A stretch of 64,000 nucleotides of DNA from M3007 sp964646615 (GTDB taxonomy: Bacteria > Bacteroidota > Bacteroidia > Chitinophagales > Saprospiraceae). The notes beneath the pieces are model-generated. The model saw only the letters and a program-made list of their open reading frames with translations. It was not told the DNA's origin and did no database searches. The DNA lies in contig CAZYEV010000072.1 of NCBI GenBank assembly GCA_964646615.1, positions 12,913-76,912 of the forward strand. The letters run 5' to 3'. This document shows positions 50,783-60,469 of the stretch, in pieces; positions within the stretch are counted from its first letter, which is position 1; each line of letters starts with the position of its first letter. The translations under genes and the position numbers were made by a program.

Positions 50783-52288
50783 TCAGGGTTTCAGGGCAAA
50801 CGCCTGCAGGGCTGTGGCGATGGTTCGGTCGTTCGACAGGCGGGGCACTTTGTTTTGCCCACCCAATTTGCCCTGGGCTTTCATGTATTGGCGGAAGGCG
50901 TCGCGCTGCAACGGACGGATGACTAAGGGGCGCAGGATGCCGCCGCGCACTAAGTCGTCGTAGTAGATGTTTTGTTCGCGCATGCGGGCGTCCACGGCTA
51001 AGGCGAAGGCCGCTAAATCGGCGGGCATTGCCTCAAACTCAACAAACCACTCGTGATACGGAGCGCCCCCTTCGGGCGGGGTTACCTGGGGGGCTACGGT
51101 GAACTCGACGATGCCCACGCCCATTTGCCGGGCTACGGACAGGAGGGCTTCTTCGACCTCTTTGCCGATGACGTGCTCGCCGAAGGCAGAAATGAAGTGC
51201 TTGACGCGCCCGCTCACCACGAGGCGATAGGGGCGTGTGGAGACGAATTGCACCATATCGCCCAGGTCATAGCCCCATAGGCCGGCGTTGGTGTGCAGGA
51301 CAACGGCGTAGTTGATACCCACCTCTACGTCGCGTAGCCACAGGCGAGTGGGGCGGTCGCTATCGGCTTCGCTGGCGGGCACGAACTCGAAGAACATACC
51401 GGCATCGGTGTTGAGCAGCAAGCCCTGGTGTGGGAAGGTATCCTGGAAGGCGATGAAGCCTTCCGAGGCCGGGTAGGTCTCGACGGAGTCAATGCGTTCG
51501 CCCACCAGTCCTTCTAAGACGGCTCGGTAAGGCTCGAAGTTGACGCCGCCGTAGACGAAGACAGAGTAGTTGGGAAAGATTTCGCGCACGGTGCGTTTGC
51601 CGGTGCGGGCCAGCAGGCGTTCGTAGTACATCTGCACCCAGGGCGGGATGCCGGAGATGAGGCGCATGTCGGCGTGAAGGGTTTCGTCCACGATGCGCTC
51701 GAGTTTTTGCTCCCAGTCTTCGATGCAGTTGGTGCTCCAGGAGGGCAGCTGGTTGGTACGCAGCCAGGCGGGCACTAAGTGATTGCTGATGCCGCTGAGA
51801 CGTCCGGTGGGGATGCCACCGATGTCGTCCAAGGCCGGGCTTCCGGAGAGGAAGATCATTTTGCCGTCGAGCCAGCGGCCGTTGCCGGTGCGGGCGTAGT
51901 AATTGAAAAGGGCGTCGCGTGCGGTACCGAAGTGCAGCGGCGTGCTTTCGCGGCTCATGGGAATGTACTTGACGCCCGAGGTGGTGCCGGAGGTTTTGGC
52001 AAAATAGCGCGGGCGGCCGGGCCACAGCACGTCGCTTTCACCGGCTTTGATGCGTTCGATGTAGGGTTTGAGGGCCTCATAGTCGCGAATGGGGACGGCC
52101 TTGAAGAGGTCTTCTGGGGTCCGTACGGCGGCGAAGCCGTGCTCCCGGCCAAAGGCCGTGTGCTGGCCGCGCTGCATGAGTTGCCGCAGAGTTTTTTCCT
52201 GGTCGGCGATGGCGTTGGCGGCCATGCGTTCGATGCGGCGCGCGACGGCCCAGGCAAACGGACGGATAAGCGTAGAGCGGAAGCCCAT
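50783..52288 (-). CDS. GH3-family adenylate-forming protein
   Basis: A 501-residue protein of the GH3 family, with the ATP/AMP motif AKTSGTTSGVKYIPMS, the middle segment VYGGVNFEPYRAVLEG and YPASEGFIAFQD, and the C-terminal VSGRVKHFISAFGEHVIGKEVEE. Plant GH3 enzymes conjugate amino acids to hormones through acyl-adenylates; the bacterial substrate is unknown. The gene starts 17 bases after the stop of a beta-barrel gene on the same strand and is probably in one operon with it. Confidence 0.9.
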   Translation of the reverse strand: MGFRSTLIRPFAWAVARRIERMAANAIADQEKTLRQLMQRGQHTAFGREHGFAAVRTPEDLFKAVPIRDYEALKPYIERIKAGESDVLWPGRPRYFAKTSGTTSGVKYIPMSRESTPLHFGTARDALFNYYARTGNGRWLDGKMIFLSGSPALDDIGGIPTGRLSGISNHLVPAWLRTNQLPSWSTNCIEDWEQKLERIVDETLHADMRLISGIPPWVQMYYERLLARTGKRTVREIFPNYSVFVYGGVNFEPYRAVLEGLVGERIDSVETYPASEGFIAFQDTFPHQGLLLNTDAGMFFEFVPASEADSDRPTRLWLRDVEVGINYAVVLHTNAGLWGYDLGDMVQFVSTRPYRLVVSGRVKHFISAFGEHVIGKEVEEALLSVARQMGVGIVEFTVAPQVTPPEGGAPYHEWFVEFEAMPADLAAFALAVDARMREQNIYYDDLVRGGILRPLVIRPLQRDAFRQYMKAQGKLGGQNKVPRLSNDRTIATALQAFALKP

Positions 52289-52305
52289 GGGAACGACGCC
52301 TTGTT

Positions 52306-53031
52306 TTATTCGTAAATCACCTTGCGCAGCAGGCGTATGCTCAGCGTGAGCTCGAAGGAAAAGTTACGGATACGCCGCTCCGGGATGCGGATGCGCTGCC
52401 CGGGGTTGAGCGGGTCAATCACGTTCTCGATGGGCGGCTGATTGTACTGGAGCAAGAAGTCGGGGCTTACGGAGAACATCAACTGCCCGCCTACCAGCTC
52501 GGAGAAGGGGAACTCCAGGCCGCCACCCACAAAAGCGCCGGCCAACCAGCGATTGACCGCGCCCTCGAACGGATAGTAGATTTGCAGTATCGGGTTCTGG
52601 CTGCCGGCCAATTCCCCTAAGTTGGTGCTCAGGGTATACTCGCCGCGCAGGCCGATGGCGTAGAAATACTTCTTGCCCGCATCCCAGTCAAACTTTTGCT
52701 TGGCGCCCAGGGTGAGCGCCAGGTTGCGGAACTGAAATTCTTCGGTGAAGACAAACAGCGAACCGCCAGGTTGAAAAAACGTGAACCGGTTGGCGCTGCC
52801 CCGCACATGATAGCCCAATTGGGCGAAAATGCCGCCGCGATCGTATTTGTTCTCTACCGACTCAATGGCCAGCGTAGCGTGGTACTTGAACAGCGGTTGG
52901 CGGTCGAAGGAGTTGTCCCAGCGCTGCAAGCCCATACTCGGCCCGCCGCCTATCACGAACGCCGTGGACTGCGCCGCCAGCCCTGAGCACCAGACGACCA
53001 TAAAGGCCCAAAAAATCATTCCTTTGCGCAT
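52306..53031 (-). CDS. outer-membrane beta-barrel protein, PorT-like
   Basis: A 241-residue protein with signal peptide (IFWAFMVVWCSGLAAQ) and alternating strands of an outer-membrane barrel (GIFAQLGYHVRGSANRF, GLRGEYTLSTNLGEL, FSFELTLSIRLLRKVIYE at the end). It resembles the PorT-like barrels of Bacteroidota; exact function is not assignable. It precedes the GH3 gene by 17 bases and diverges from the M3 peptidase. Confidence 0.75.
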   Translation of the reverse strand: MRKGMIFWAFMVVWCSGLAAQSTAFVIGGGPSMGLQRWDNSFDRQPLFKYHATLAIESVENKYDRGGIFAQLGYHVRGSANRFTFFQPGGSLFVFTEEFQFRNLALTLGAKQKFDWDAGKKYFYAIGLRGEYTLSTNLGELAGSQNPILQIYYPFEGAVNRWLAGAFVGGGLEFPFSELVGGQLMFSVSPDFLLQYNQPPIENVIDPLNPGQRIRIPERRIRNFSFELTLSIRLLRKVIYE

Positions 53032-53112
53032 CTGTCTGTGTTTTTGTGGGGCAAATTACGGCAAAGCCGCCGGCACATCGGGCAATTTCAGGCCGGTTTC
53101 TAAACCTTGACC

Positions 53113-53120
53113 TACCTTTG
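53113..53120 (+). promoter_or_regulatory. Bacteroidota -7 box of the M3 oligopeptidase
   Basis: TACCTTTG, a full match, 41 bases before the ATG at 53162. Confidence 0.6.
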
Positions 53121-53161
53121 TCTCATTCCACCATCGGACAATCACTATCTTCTGCACAGCC

Positions 53162-54880
53162 ATGACCAGTATGGATCCCCTCGCGACAACATTTGAAAAC
53201 TTTACCTATAGTCGGCCTGAAATTCAGCCGATTACGCAAGAGTTTGACCAGCTGCTCAGCACCTTTGAGCAGGCCACCGACCCGGAAGCGCAGATACGGG
53301 CGCTGCAACGCATCAACGCACTGCGCAAGCGCTTCAGCAGCATGTACAGCCTCTGCTACGTGCGCCATACAGCCGACACGCGCGATGCCTTCTACGAGGC
53401 GGAAAATCGCTACTTCGATGAAACGCTGCCCGCCTTCGAGGCGCTCAACGACCGGCTGTACCGTGCCCTGCTGGCCTCGCCCTTTCGCCTGGCCTTAGAG
53501 GCGCACTTTGGCGCGCACCTCTTCACGCTGGCCGAACTGGCGCTGCGGACGTTTAAACCGGAAATCCTGAGCGACCTGCAAGCGGAAAACACGCTCTCCT
53601 CCGACTACACCCGACTGAAAGCCACGGCCATCATCGAATTCGACGGCCAGACCTATAACCTCAGCAGCCTCACGCCCTTAGAGCAATCGGACAACCGCGA
53701 CACCCGCCGCCGCGCCGCCGCCGCCCGCTGGGCCTTCTTCGCCCAAAATGCCGCGCGCTTCGACGAGATTTTTGACCGCATGGTGCACACCCGGCACACC
53801 ATTGCCCAAAAACTGGGAGCCTCCAACTTCATCACCATCGGCTATGCCCGCATGCGGCGCTCCGATTACACTCCGGAAATGGTGGCCGCCTTCCGCCGGC
53901 AAATCCGGGAGTACATCGTGCCCATCGCCTCCGAACTCTACGAACGGCAACGACGACGCCTGCAGCTGGAACGCCTGTACTACTACGACGAAGACTACCT
54001 GTTTCCCTCCGGAAACCCCAAGCCCATCGGCAGCCCGCAGGACATCGTCAACAGCGCCGCTCAAATGTATCGCGAACTGTCGCCGGAAACCGACGCTTTC
54101 TTCCAGCACATGCTCCAGGCCCATTTGCTGGATTTGGTAAACCGCGACGGTAAAGCCACTGGCGGCTATTGCACATACATTCCCGCCTATGAGGCGCCGT
54201 TCATCTTCTCCAACTTCAACGGCACCAGCGGCGACGTGGACGTGCTCACCCACGAAGCTGGCCACGCCTTCCAGGTGTGGTCGAGCCGCCACTTAGACCT
54301 GGATGAATACTATTGGCCCAGCAGCGAGGCCGCCGAAATCCACTCCATGAGCATGGAGTTTTTCGCCTGGCCCTGGATGCACCTCTTCTTCGGCGACCAG
54401 GCAGAGAAATACCGCTTCATGCACCTCACCAGTGCCCTGCGCTTTTTGCCCTACGCCGCTGCCGTGGACGAATTCCAGCACATCATTTACGAAAACCCGA
54501 CCCTCGCGCCCGACGAACGCAAAAACACCTGGCGACAATTAGAAGCCGTTTACCTGCCCCATCGCGATTACGACGACAACACATTCCTGCAAGCCGGCGG
54601 CTTCTGGCAAAAGCAAAGCCACATCTACAACTCGCCGTTCTATTACATTGATTATGCGCTGGCGCAAATCTGCGCCTTTCAGTTCTGGAAGCGCAGCCGC
54701 GAAGACCGCGCTAATGCCTGGGCCGACTACGTACGCCTGTGCCGTGCCGGCGGCAGCCAGTCCTTCCTGGGGCTTGTGCAGCTGGCTGGCCTCCGCTCGC
54801 CCTTCGACGACGGGTGCGTCCCGTCCGTTATTGGCGAAATCCGACGCTATTTAGATAGTGTGGACGACTCGGCGTTTTAA
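53162..54880 (+). CDS. M3-family oligoendopeptidase
   Basis: A 572-residue cytosolic zinc metallopeptidase. The HEXXH motif is in LTHEAGHAFQVW, followed by the third zinc ligand Glu in SSEAAEIHSMSMEFF. The N-terminal helical bundle (about 1-330) forms the closed channel of oligopeptidase F-type enzymes, which degrade short peptides in the cytosol. A second in-frame ATG lies at codon 4. The gene has its own promoter and is followed by tRNA-Asn. Confidence 0.95.
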   Translation: MTSMDPLATTFENFTYSRPEIQPITQEFDQLLSTFEQATDPEAQIRALQRINALRKRFSSMYSLCYVRHTADTRDAFYEAENRYFDETLPAFEALNDRLYRALLASPFRLALEAHFGAHLFTLAELALRTFKPEILSDLQAENTLSSDYTRLKATAIIEFDGQTYNLSSLTPLEQSDNRDTRRRAAAARWAFFAQNAARFDEIFDRMVHTRHTIAQKLGASNFITIGYARMRRSDYTPEMVAAFRRQIREYIVPIASELYERQRRRLQLERLYYYDEDYLFPSGNPKPIGSPQDIVNSAAQMYRELSPETDAFFQHMLQAHLLDLVNRDGKATGGYCTYIPAYEAPFIFSNFNGTSGDVDVLTHEAGHAFQVWSSRHLDLDEYYWPSSEAAEIHSMSMEFFAWPWMHLFFGDQAEKYRFMHLTSALRFLPYAAAVDEFQHIIYENPTLAPDERKNTWRQLEAVYLPHRDYDDNTFLQAGGFWQKQSHIYNSPFYYIDYALAQICAFQFWKRSREDRANAWADYVRLCRAGGSQSFLGLVQLAGLRSPFDDGCVPSVIGEIRRYLDSVDDSAF

Positions 54881-54923
54881 TTTTTTTTGAAAAAAGGGCT
54901 TGCACGTTCCAGCGCGGTGCACA

Positions 54924-54931
54924 TACCTTTG
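54924..54931 (+). promoter_or_regulatory. Bacteroidota -7 box of tRNA-Asn
   Basis: TACCTTTG, a full match, 18 bases before the tRNA 5' end. Confidence 0.65.
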
Positions 54932-54949
54932 CACCGCTTTTGAGCAAAC

Positions 54950-55023
54950 GCCTCATTAGCTCAGTCGGTTAGAGCGGCGGACTGTTAATCCGTAGGTCCT
55001 AGGTTCAAGTCCTAGATGAGGCG
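54950..55023 (+). tRNA. tRNA-Asn (anticodon GTT)
   Basis: A 74-base cloverleaf: acceptor GCCTCAT paired with ATGAGGC, D arm GCTC with GAGC, anticodon arm CGGACTGTTAATCCG with GTT in the loop, T arm CTAGG-TTCAAGT-CCTAG and discriminator G. CCA is not encoded. Confidence 0.97.
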
Positions 55024-55035
55024 CAACAAATTCAG

Positions 55036-55071
55036 AAACGGCCTTGCCTGAGTTCTCGGGCAAGGCCGTTT
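55036..55071 (+). terminator. hairpin terminator after tRNA-Asn
   Basis: AAACGGCCTTGCC (55036-55048) pairs perfectly with GGCAAGGCCGTTT (55059-55071) over a 10-base loop. The T tract is short. Confidence 0.7.
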
Positions 55072-55111
55072 GGTTCCTGGCCGTTTCGGGTGAGGGCACC
55101 CAATGCAGTGC

Positions 55112-57529
55112 TTAGAAGTCCTTTTCCCCGTATTCGGTTTTGATGTTTTTCGCGTTTTTGCCTTTGTCGTTAAAGCGGTAGCCGAGGCTCAGCTGGACAA
55201 TTCGGTCGTATTTGCCGTATTCGGTGGAGGAATAGAAGCGCGGGCCGCGTGTAGTGATGGTCTGGCGGTTGGTGTCGAAGATGTTTTGGAAGAGCAGGTC
55301 AGCTGACCAGTTTTCGCTGATGATAAACCTGGCGCTGAGGTTGGACAGCAGTAAATCGGTGTCGAAGCCCTGCGCCGTGGCGGTGCGCGATACGTAGGTG
55401 GTGTTCCATTGCAGGCGCCATTTGTTGGTTATTTTGAAGTTCAGGTTGGCGTTGAGGTTGTAGTTGAGGCTTTGGGCGTAGTCGGCGACGCCGATTTCGA
55501 TGCCGGTGATTTGAAAGAGGTACACATGGCTCGACAGGTAGAGGCTGAGCCATTTGGCGGCCTGCCAGTCGGCGGTCATTTCCATGCCCGTGGAGCGACT
55601 GTTGCCCGCGTTGGTGGATATGGTGAGCAGGATGATGCGGTTGTACTCGTCGTTTACCCGAAAAATCAGGTTGGAGGTGCGGCTGTGGTAAGCCGTCAGG
55701 GTCAGGTTTCCTTTGCGATGTCGTTTTAAGTAAGTCAATTCGGCGGTGTGGGTAATTTCGGGTTGTAGGTGTGGGTCGCCTACCCAAATGGCTTCGGAAT
55801 GGCGGTGGTTTTTGAACGGTGAAAGGGCTTTGGTCGTAGGTCGGTCAATACGTTTGGCGTAGCCGATTTTTACTTCGTGCGCATCGTTGAGTTTCCACAG
55901 TACCTGGAGGGAGGGGAAGAGGTCGAACTGGTTCAGCACTACGGGTTCAGGGCCGCGCGCATGGGTGAGCGTTCGGAACATTTGCTCGCCTCGGAGGCCG
56001 GCCCGCCACTGGAGCCGTTGGTAGCGCCCATGGAGTTGCGCATAGGCGGCATAGATGCTCTGCCGGAGGTTGAGTACGTCGTTGAATTCCGGGTCTTTCA
56101 CCCACTGGTTGGCGGAGATGTCTAAGCGCTCGAAGTCGAAGACCCCTCGATGGTGGACGGCGCGCGCCTGTAAGCCGGTTTCCACGGTAACGGCCTCGGA
56201 TAGGCTGCGGCTGTAGTCGGCCTGCAGGCGCCAGGCGTCTAATGGGCTTCGTTCGTCGGAGCGCTCTTGCAGGAGCAGCGCGCCGCCGGGGCGGTCGTTG
56301 TCCTGGTTGCGCAGAGGGCCGCCCAGCACCGAGTATTCGTAGATGCCAGCCAGCGATAGTTTGCTGTTGTCCTGGAAGTGTTGGGTGAAGTCCAGGTTTG
56401 CCGTGAAGAAGGAACCCGTGCGGACGAAGAGGTTCTGGTTGTAAAACGTTCGTTCTAAGGCATCTTCGGCAAATGCCTGGTACAGGTTCAGCGGATGCTC
56501 TGCGCTGGCGTACTGGCGGTAGTTCAGGTTGGCAATGCGGTCGTTTTGCCGATAGCCGTAGTAGAGGGCCGCGTGGAGGCTGGCAGCTTTGCTGATGGCA
56601 TAGTTAGTGCCGGCCCGGATGCCGTAGAGGCGCTCGGAGGTAGGGCGTTCGCCCAGAGAGGGTGAATAGGTTACGGTGTCCTGGTGGAGCGTTCGGATTT
56701 CGCCTTTGCGGTGGCCTCCGATGTCGTAGCGGCGGTAATTGGCCGTGAGGAAAGAGGAAAAGCGGTTGTGCGTGTGGTAAAAAGCGAAGTCGCCGCCGTA
56801 GCGGTTGGTGGCGCTCCACTGGGCGTTGGCTAAAAAGCCTTTGCCGGGCGCAGCATTTTTTTTGGTGATGATATTGATGATGCCTGCTTTGCCGTCAGCA
56901 TCGGCGCTGGCCGAAGGCGAGGCGATGACCTCAATGGCTTCAATCATGTTGGCCGGCAACTGCGCCAGCACGTCGGCGGGCGCCAGATGGGTGAATTTGC
57001 CGTTGACGGTTACCAGGAACTCAGCAGTGCCGCGCATCAGGATTTTTCCCTCGGCATTAATGGTAACGGCCGGCAGGCGCTGCAGGACGTCTAAGCCCGT
57101 TCCGCCGGTGGTATTGCCCAGTTTGGCCGCGTCGAACGTCTGTTTATCCAAGTACACGGCGTTGGCCGAGCGCTCTGCCCGGATGGTGACTTCCTGCAGT
57201 TCGTTCGGCTGTGGCTCGAGCCACAGCGCCAGTTCGGAGGGTGGCCTACCGCCTGCTACGACCACCAGCGTGTCGAGCGTCTGAAAGCCCACGTATTGCA
57301 CACGCACGTGAAAAGTATCGGAGCGCGGGCCGCTCCACTGAAAGCGCCCGGCTTCGTCGGTCATGGCACCTGAGAGGGGTTTACCCGTGGCATCCAACAA
57401 AGCCACGGTCGCGTAAGGCAGGCCTTCGCGGGTCTTTTTGTCCAGCACCCTGCCTCGGATGAGCAGACTGCTTTGGGCCGAAAGAAGACAGGGCAGGGCT
57501 ACGAGGAGAAGCAAAAACGTACGGCGCAT
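55112..57529 (-). CDS. TonB-receptor-like outer-membrane protein (OMP_b-brl_3 type)
   Basis: An 805-residue protein with signal peptide (FLLLLVALPCLLSAQ), a carboxypeptidase-regulatory-like domain (about 20-105, LIRGRVLDKKTREGLPYATV), a plug-like domain (about 120-220, LQRLPAVTINAEGKILMRG and ADADGKAGIINIITKKN) and a large barrel. The last residues do not form the strong aromatic-ended strand of classical TonB receptors. Members of this family are taken as outer-membrane receptors or transporters; the ligand is unknown. I chose ATG 57529; ATGs at 57544 and 57562 are alternatives. Confidence 0.88.
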   Translation of the reverse strand: MRRTFLLLLVALPCLLSAQSSLLIRGRVLDKKTREGLPYATVALLDATGKPLSGAMTDEAGRFQWSGPRSDTFHVRVQYVGFQTLDTLVVVAGGRPPSELALWLEPQPNELQEVTIRAERSANAVYLDKQTFDAAKLGNTTGGTGLDVLQRLPAVTINAEGKILMRGTAEFLVTVNGKFTHLAPADVLAQLPANMIEAIEVIASPSASADADGKAGIINIITKKNAAPGKGFLANAQWSATNRYGGDFAFYHTHNRFSSFLTANYRRYDIGGHRKGEIRTLHQDTVTYSPSLGERPTSERLYGIRAGTNYAISKAASLHAALYYGYRQNDRIANLNYRQYASAEHPLNLYQAFAEDALERTFYNQNLFVRTGSFFTANLDFTQHFQDNSKLSLAGIYEYSVLGGPLRNQDNDRPGGALLLQERSDERSPLDAWRLQADYSRSLSEAVTVETGLQARAVHHRGVFDFERLDISANQWVKDPEFNDVLNLRQSIYAAYAQLHGRYQRLQWRAGLRGEQMFRTLTHARGPEPVVLNQFDLFPSLQVLWKLNDAHEVKIGYAKRIDRPTTKALSPFKNHRHSEAIWVGDPHLQPEITHTAELTYLKRHRKGNLTLTAYHSRTSNLIFRVNDEYNRIILLTISTNAGNSRSTGMEMTADWQAAKWLSLYLSSHVYLFQITGIEIGVADYAQSLNYNLNANLNFKITNKWRLQWNTTYVSRTATAQGFDTDLLLSNLSARFIISENWSADLLFQNIFDTNRQTITTRGPRFYSSTEYGKYDRIVQLSLGYRFNDKGKNAKNIKTEYGEKDF

Positions 57530-57656
57530 ATGGCGGTGAAGCATGGAATGCGAAACGCTCAAGGCCCTTGCAGAGGCGATGCCTGGCTCAGATGCGGCCT
57601 TTGCTACGAACGCTTCTCTAAGTTTTATGCACCCGCTTGGGCACCTCTTTCAGCCC

Positions 57657-58043
57657 TCAGTTCAGCCGTGCCGGCACGACGAGCGTCATTCGGGGAATGC
57701 GCACGCTGAAGAAGTCGCCAGCATCTGTGCGTTTCATGATATAAGTACCGAGCATAGCACCGTAGTCGGTATCCAGTTCGCAATAGGACGAATACTCGAA
57801 CGTCTCGCCCGGTGCCAGAACGGGCTGCTGCCCTACGACGCCCAGCCCTTCCACCTCGCGCTGTGCGCCGAAGCCATTGCGAATGAGCCAATAGCGCTTG
57901 ATGAGCTGTACGGTATGTTTGCTGCCGTTGGTAATCGCAATGCGGTAGCCGAAGAGGAATTTGCCCAGCTGCGGCTGCGAGTAGTCAGACAGATATTGCG
58001 CTTCGGCGCGCACGGTGATGCCTTCGGTGGTGATCGCGTTCAT
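57657..58043 (-). CDS. apaG: ApaG domain protein
   Basis: A 128-residue beta-sandwich protein with the ApaG signature (FLFGYRIAITNGSKHTVQL, RYWLIRNGFG, VEGLGVVGQQPVLAPGETF, YSSYCELDTDYGAMLGTY). It is close to full length. ApaG is widespread and linked loosely to divalent-cation phenotypes and dinucleoside polyphosphate biology in other bacteria; its mechanism is not established. The ATG at 58043 is the family start; the frame extends upstream to 58082 without homology. Confidence 0.93.
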   Translation of the reverse strand: MNAITTEGITVRAEAQYLSDYSQPQLGKFLFGYRIAITNGSKHTVQLIKRYWLIRNGFGAQREVEGLGVVGQQPVLAPGETFEYSSYCELDTDYGAMLGTYIMKRTDAGDFFSVRIPRMTLVVPARLN

Positions 58044-58293
58044 ACAACAGCGCTGACATGTGCGGCAAAAATCGGGCAACACGCCCGATGCCGCTGCATC
58101 TTTTCGGCCAAAGAACGCACAGGATGCTCAGAGGTTGCGGGCAGTGCTGGCCAAATGGGCAGGCATAGCAACGGACAGGTCAGCAACAGCAGAAAATGCC
58201 GCACATATACGCTCGAGCTTTCCGGCCCGCGGAGGTTAGCTGTCCCCATGGCAGGAAAGGCGGCATTAAACCTGCTGGTGTTCGCCGGGGCTT

Positions 58294-59217
58294 TTACAGG
58301 CCGATTTCCCGGTATCGGGGCATGTTGGCCGGGTCCACGCGCATCATGATTTGCTGGACACGCTCTTTTTGCTGGCGGTCGCCGATTTTCCACATTTCGA
58401 CGATTTCATCCTTTTTGGCGTTGGCAAACATCTGCACGATCATGGCATTGAAGTAGGCGGTGTTCACCTTGTCCACCTCTTCTAAGGCTTGCAAGATGTT
58501 GTTTTTGGCCGTGTTCATGTCGGTTCCAAACAGGTCGAGGCCTTTGCGGTGGTAGGTGTACATGGCGGCGCGCATGGGTCGGACGCGCGGGTTGAGGAGG
58601 TTTTCGATGATCCAGTAGCGGTTGCGGTTGCCGCCGCCGTCGGCGGGTCGCCAGCCGGGGCTGCTGTTGCCGGGGGTGTTCTGGATGTTGGTAACCACCT
58701 GCTGTGCCATGAGCAGGTGCGGGTCGCCGCCGAAGAGCGAGAAGGAGTCGTAGTCTAAGCCCAAAATGATGTAAGCATAAAAGGCAAATAGCGACGGCAG
58801 GTTGGGGTTGTCGTTGACGTCGGGCTGAAACTGAATGGGCTGGTTCTGTTCGTATTGGAAGACGATGTTCCGGTCTAAGTGCGACAGCATAGGCGACTCA
58901 TAGGTGGAGCCGTACACCGGGCGCACAGATTGGACGGCCAGCTCGCCCTCGAAGGTATTGTTGCCCAGTTCGCTTCGGATGGTCAAGATGAAGTTGCACT
59001 TAATGCGCTCATCCGGCTCGAAGGCGTCGTTGGTCCACTTGGTGTTGTTCAAAAAGTCGCGCAGCGACACCTCGAGCTGGTCAAAAACGCGGCGGTCGGT
59101 CTGCTGCAGCTGAGGGGTGTTGATGCGCACCGTGCAGTTGAGCTCGCCCTGGGCGTAAGTGGTGACTACCGCCAGCAAGGCGGTGAAGGCAGAAAGGAGA
59201 GACAGGCGACGTGTCAT
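58294..59217 (-). CDS. porD: PorD-like T9SS component (DUF4835)
   Basis: A 307-residue secreted protein with signal peptide (LLSAFTALLAVVTTYAQ) and the DUF4835 pattern: GELNCTVRINTPQLQQTDRR, FLNNTKWTNDAF, PIQFQPDVNDNPNLPSLFAFYAY and the C-terminal PANMPRYREIGL. PorD is required for type IX secretion in Porphyromonas. The gene is the last of the bamD-rpoZ-coaBC-porD operon; recN, which often follows in Bacteroidota, is absent here and apaG comes next after about 250 bases with no clear feature. Confidence 0.9.
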   Translation of the reverse strand: MTRRLSLLSAFTALLAVVTTYAQGELNCTVRINTPQLQQTDRRVFDQLEVSLRDFLNNTKWTNDAFEPDERIKCNFILTIRSELGNNTFEGELAVQSVRPVYGSTYESPMLSHLDRNIVFQYEQNQPIQFQPDVNDNPNLPSLFAFYAYIILGLDYDSFSLFGGDPHLLMAQQVVTNIQNTPGNSSPGWRPADGGGNRNRYWIIENLLNPRVRPMRAAMYTYHRKGLDLFGTDMNTAKNNILQALEEVDKVNTAYFNAMIVQMFANAKKDEIVEMWKIGDRQQKERVQQIMMRVDPANMPRYREIGL

Positions 59218-59251
59218 AGGTCGGATGCTTTTGTTCAGCAATACAGACGCA

Positions 59252-60448
59252 TTAAGTTCGGTTGAGGTTTACCCAGTGGATAATTTCCTGGGCAATATCC
59301 TCACCGACGGCGCTTTTGGGCTTCAGGTCGAAGGTGGTTTTCGTGCCGTCGCGGCGCAAGATGGCGATTTTGTTGGTATCGCCTCCGAAGCCGGCGCCTT
59401 CGTGGCGCAGGGAATTGAGAACGATGAGGTCAAAGTTTTTGCGCTCCAATTTGGCCCAAGCGTTGGCTTCCTCGTTGTCGGTTTCTAAAGCAAAGCCCAC
59501 GAGCAGCTGGTCGGTGCGTTTCTGGCGGCCAAATTGGGCGGCAATGTCCACCGTTTCCACCAGCTCCAGGTGCATAGGGCCGCCTTGTTTTTTGATTTTG
59601 GACGCGGCAGTGGTCTGCGGCCTGTAATCGGCCACGGCGGCGGCCAGCACGGTGATGCGGCTTTCGGGGAAATGTGCTGCGCATGCCTCGTACATCTGTT
59701 GGGCCGATACGACGGGCACTACGCGCACGCCCGGATGCTGGGGGCGCAGGTGCGTGGGGCCGAGGACGAGGGTTACCTCAGCGCCGTGTCGGGCTAAGGC
59801 TTCGGCGATAGCGATGCCCATTTTGCCTGTGGAATGGTTGCCGATGAAGCGCACCGGGTCGAGCGCCTCGTGCGTGGGGCCGGCTGTTACCAGCGCCTTT
59901 TGCCCGCGCAAGGCCTGCCCCGAGTTCAGGGTAGCGCGCAGGTACTCGACGATGGCTTCTGGCTCGGCCATGCGGCCCTCGCCCACTAAGCCGCTGGCCA
60001 ATTCGCCGTAGCCGACGGGGATGATGCGAACGCCATGCGCTTGCAGCCGCTCGAGGTTGGCCCGAGTGGCCGGGTGATGCCACATGTCCACATCCATCGC
60101 AGGCGCCACCAACACTGGGCAGCGGGCCGACAGGTAAACGGCCGTCAGGATGCTGTCGCACAGGCCGTTGGCCATTTTGGCCAGCGTGTTGGCCGTAGCG
60201 GGCGCAATGACGTAAGCGTCGGCCCAAAGGCCCAATTCCACATGGTTGTTCCAGGCCGCTTCATCGCTCACTTCGGTCAGCACGGCATTTTTCGACAGCG
60301 TCGCCAACGTGAGTGGCGCTATGAAAGTCGTAGCCGAAGGAGTCATCAGCACGCGCACCTCGGCGCCCTCCTTGACCAGCAAACGGACCAGATGCGCCGC
60401 TTTGTAGGCAGCAATCGAGCCGCTGACGCCGAGAATAATCTTTTTCAT
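59252..60448 (-). CDS. coaBC: bifunctional phosphopantothenoylcysteine decarboxylase / phosphopantothenate-cysteine ligase
   Basis: A 398-residue enzyme of coenzyme A synthesis. The N-terminal CoaC half (about 1-185) has the flavin-binding start IILGVSGSIAAYKAAHLVRL with the catalytic His-region, PATANTLAKMANG and PAMDVDMW (a variant of PxMNxxMW with Asp for Asn). The C-terminal CoaB half (about 188-398) has VTAGPTHEALDPVRFIGN and AVADYRP. It lies between rpoZ (21 bases upstream) and porD (34 bases downstream). Confidence 0.96.
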   Translation of the reverse strand: MKKIILGVSGSIAAYKAAHLVRLLVKEGAEVRVLMTPSATTFIAPLTLATLSKNAVLTEVSDEAAWNNHVELGLWADAYVIAPATANTLAKMANGLCDSILTAVYLSARCPVLVAPAMDVDMWHHPATRANLERLQAHGVRIIPVGYGELASGLVGEGRMAEPEAIVEYLRATLNSGQALRGQKALVTAGPTHEALDPVRFIGNHSTGKMGIAIAEALARHGAEVTLVLGPTHLRPQHPGVRVVPVVSAQQMYEACAAHFPESRITVLAAAVADYRPQTTAASKIKKQGGPMHLELVETVDIAAQFGRQKRTDQLLVGFALETDNEEANAWAKLERKNFDLIVLNSLRHEGAGFGGDTNKIAILRRDGTKTTFDLKPKSAVGEDIAQEIIHWVNLNRT

Positions 60449-60469
60449 GCGCCAGGCGCCGGTGCGCGG

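Noticed and set aside
58040..58393. A 117-codon minus-strand frame between apaG and porD
   Set aside because: It overlaps both the apaG start region and the porD 3' end and has no family features beyond a chance hydrophobic stretch.
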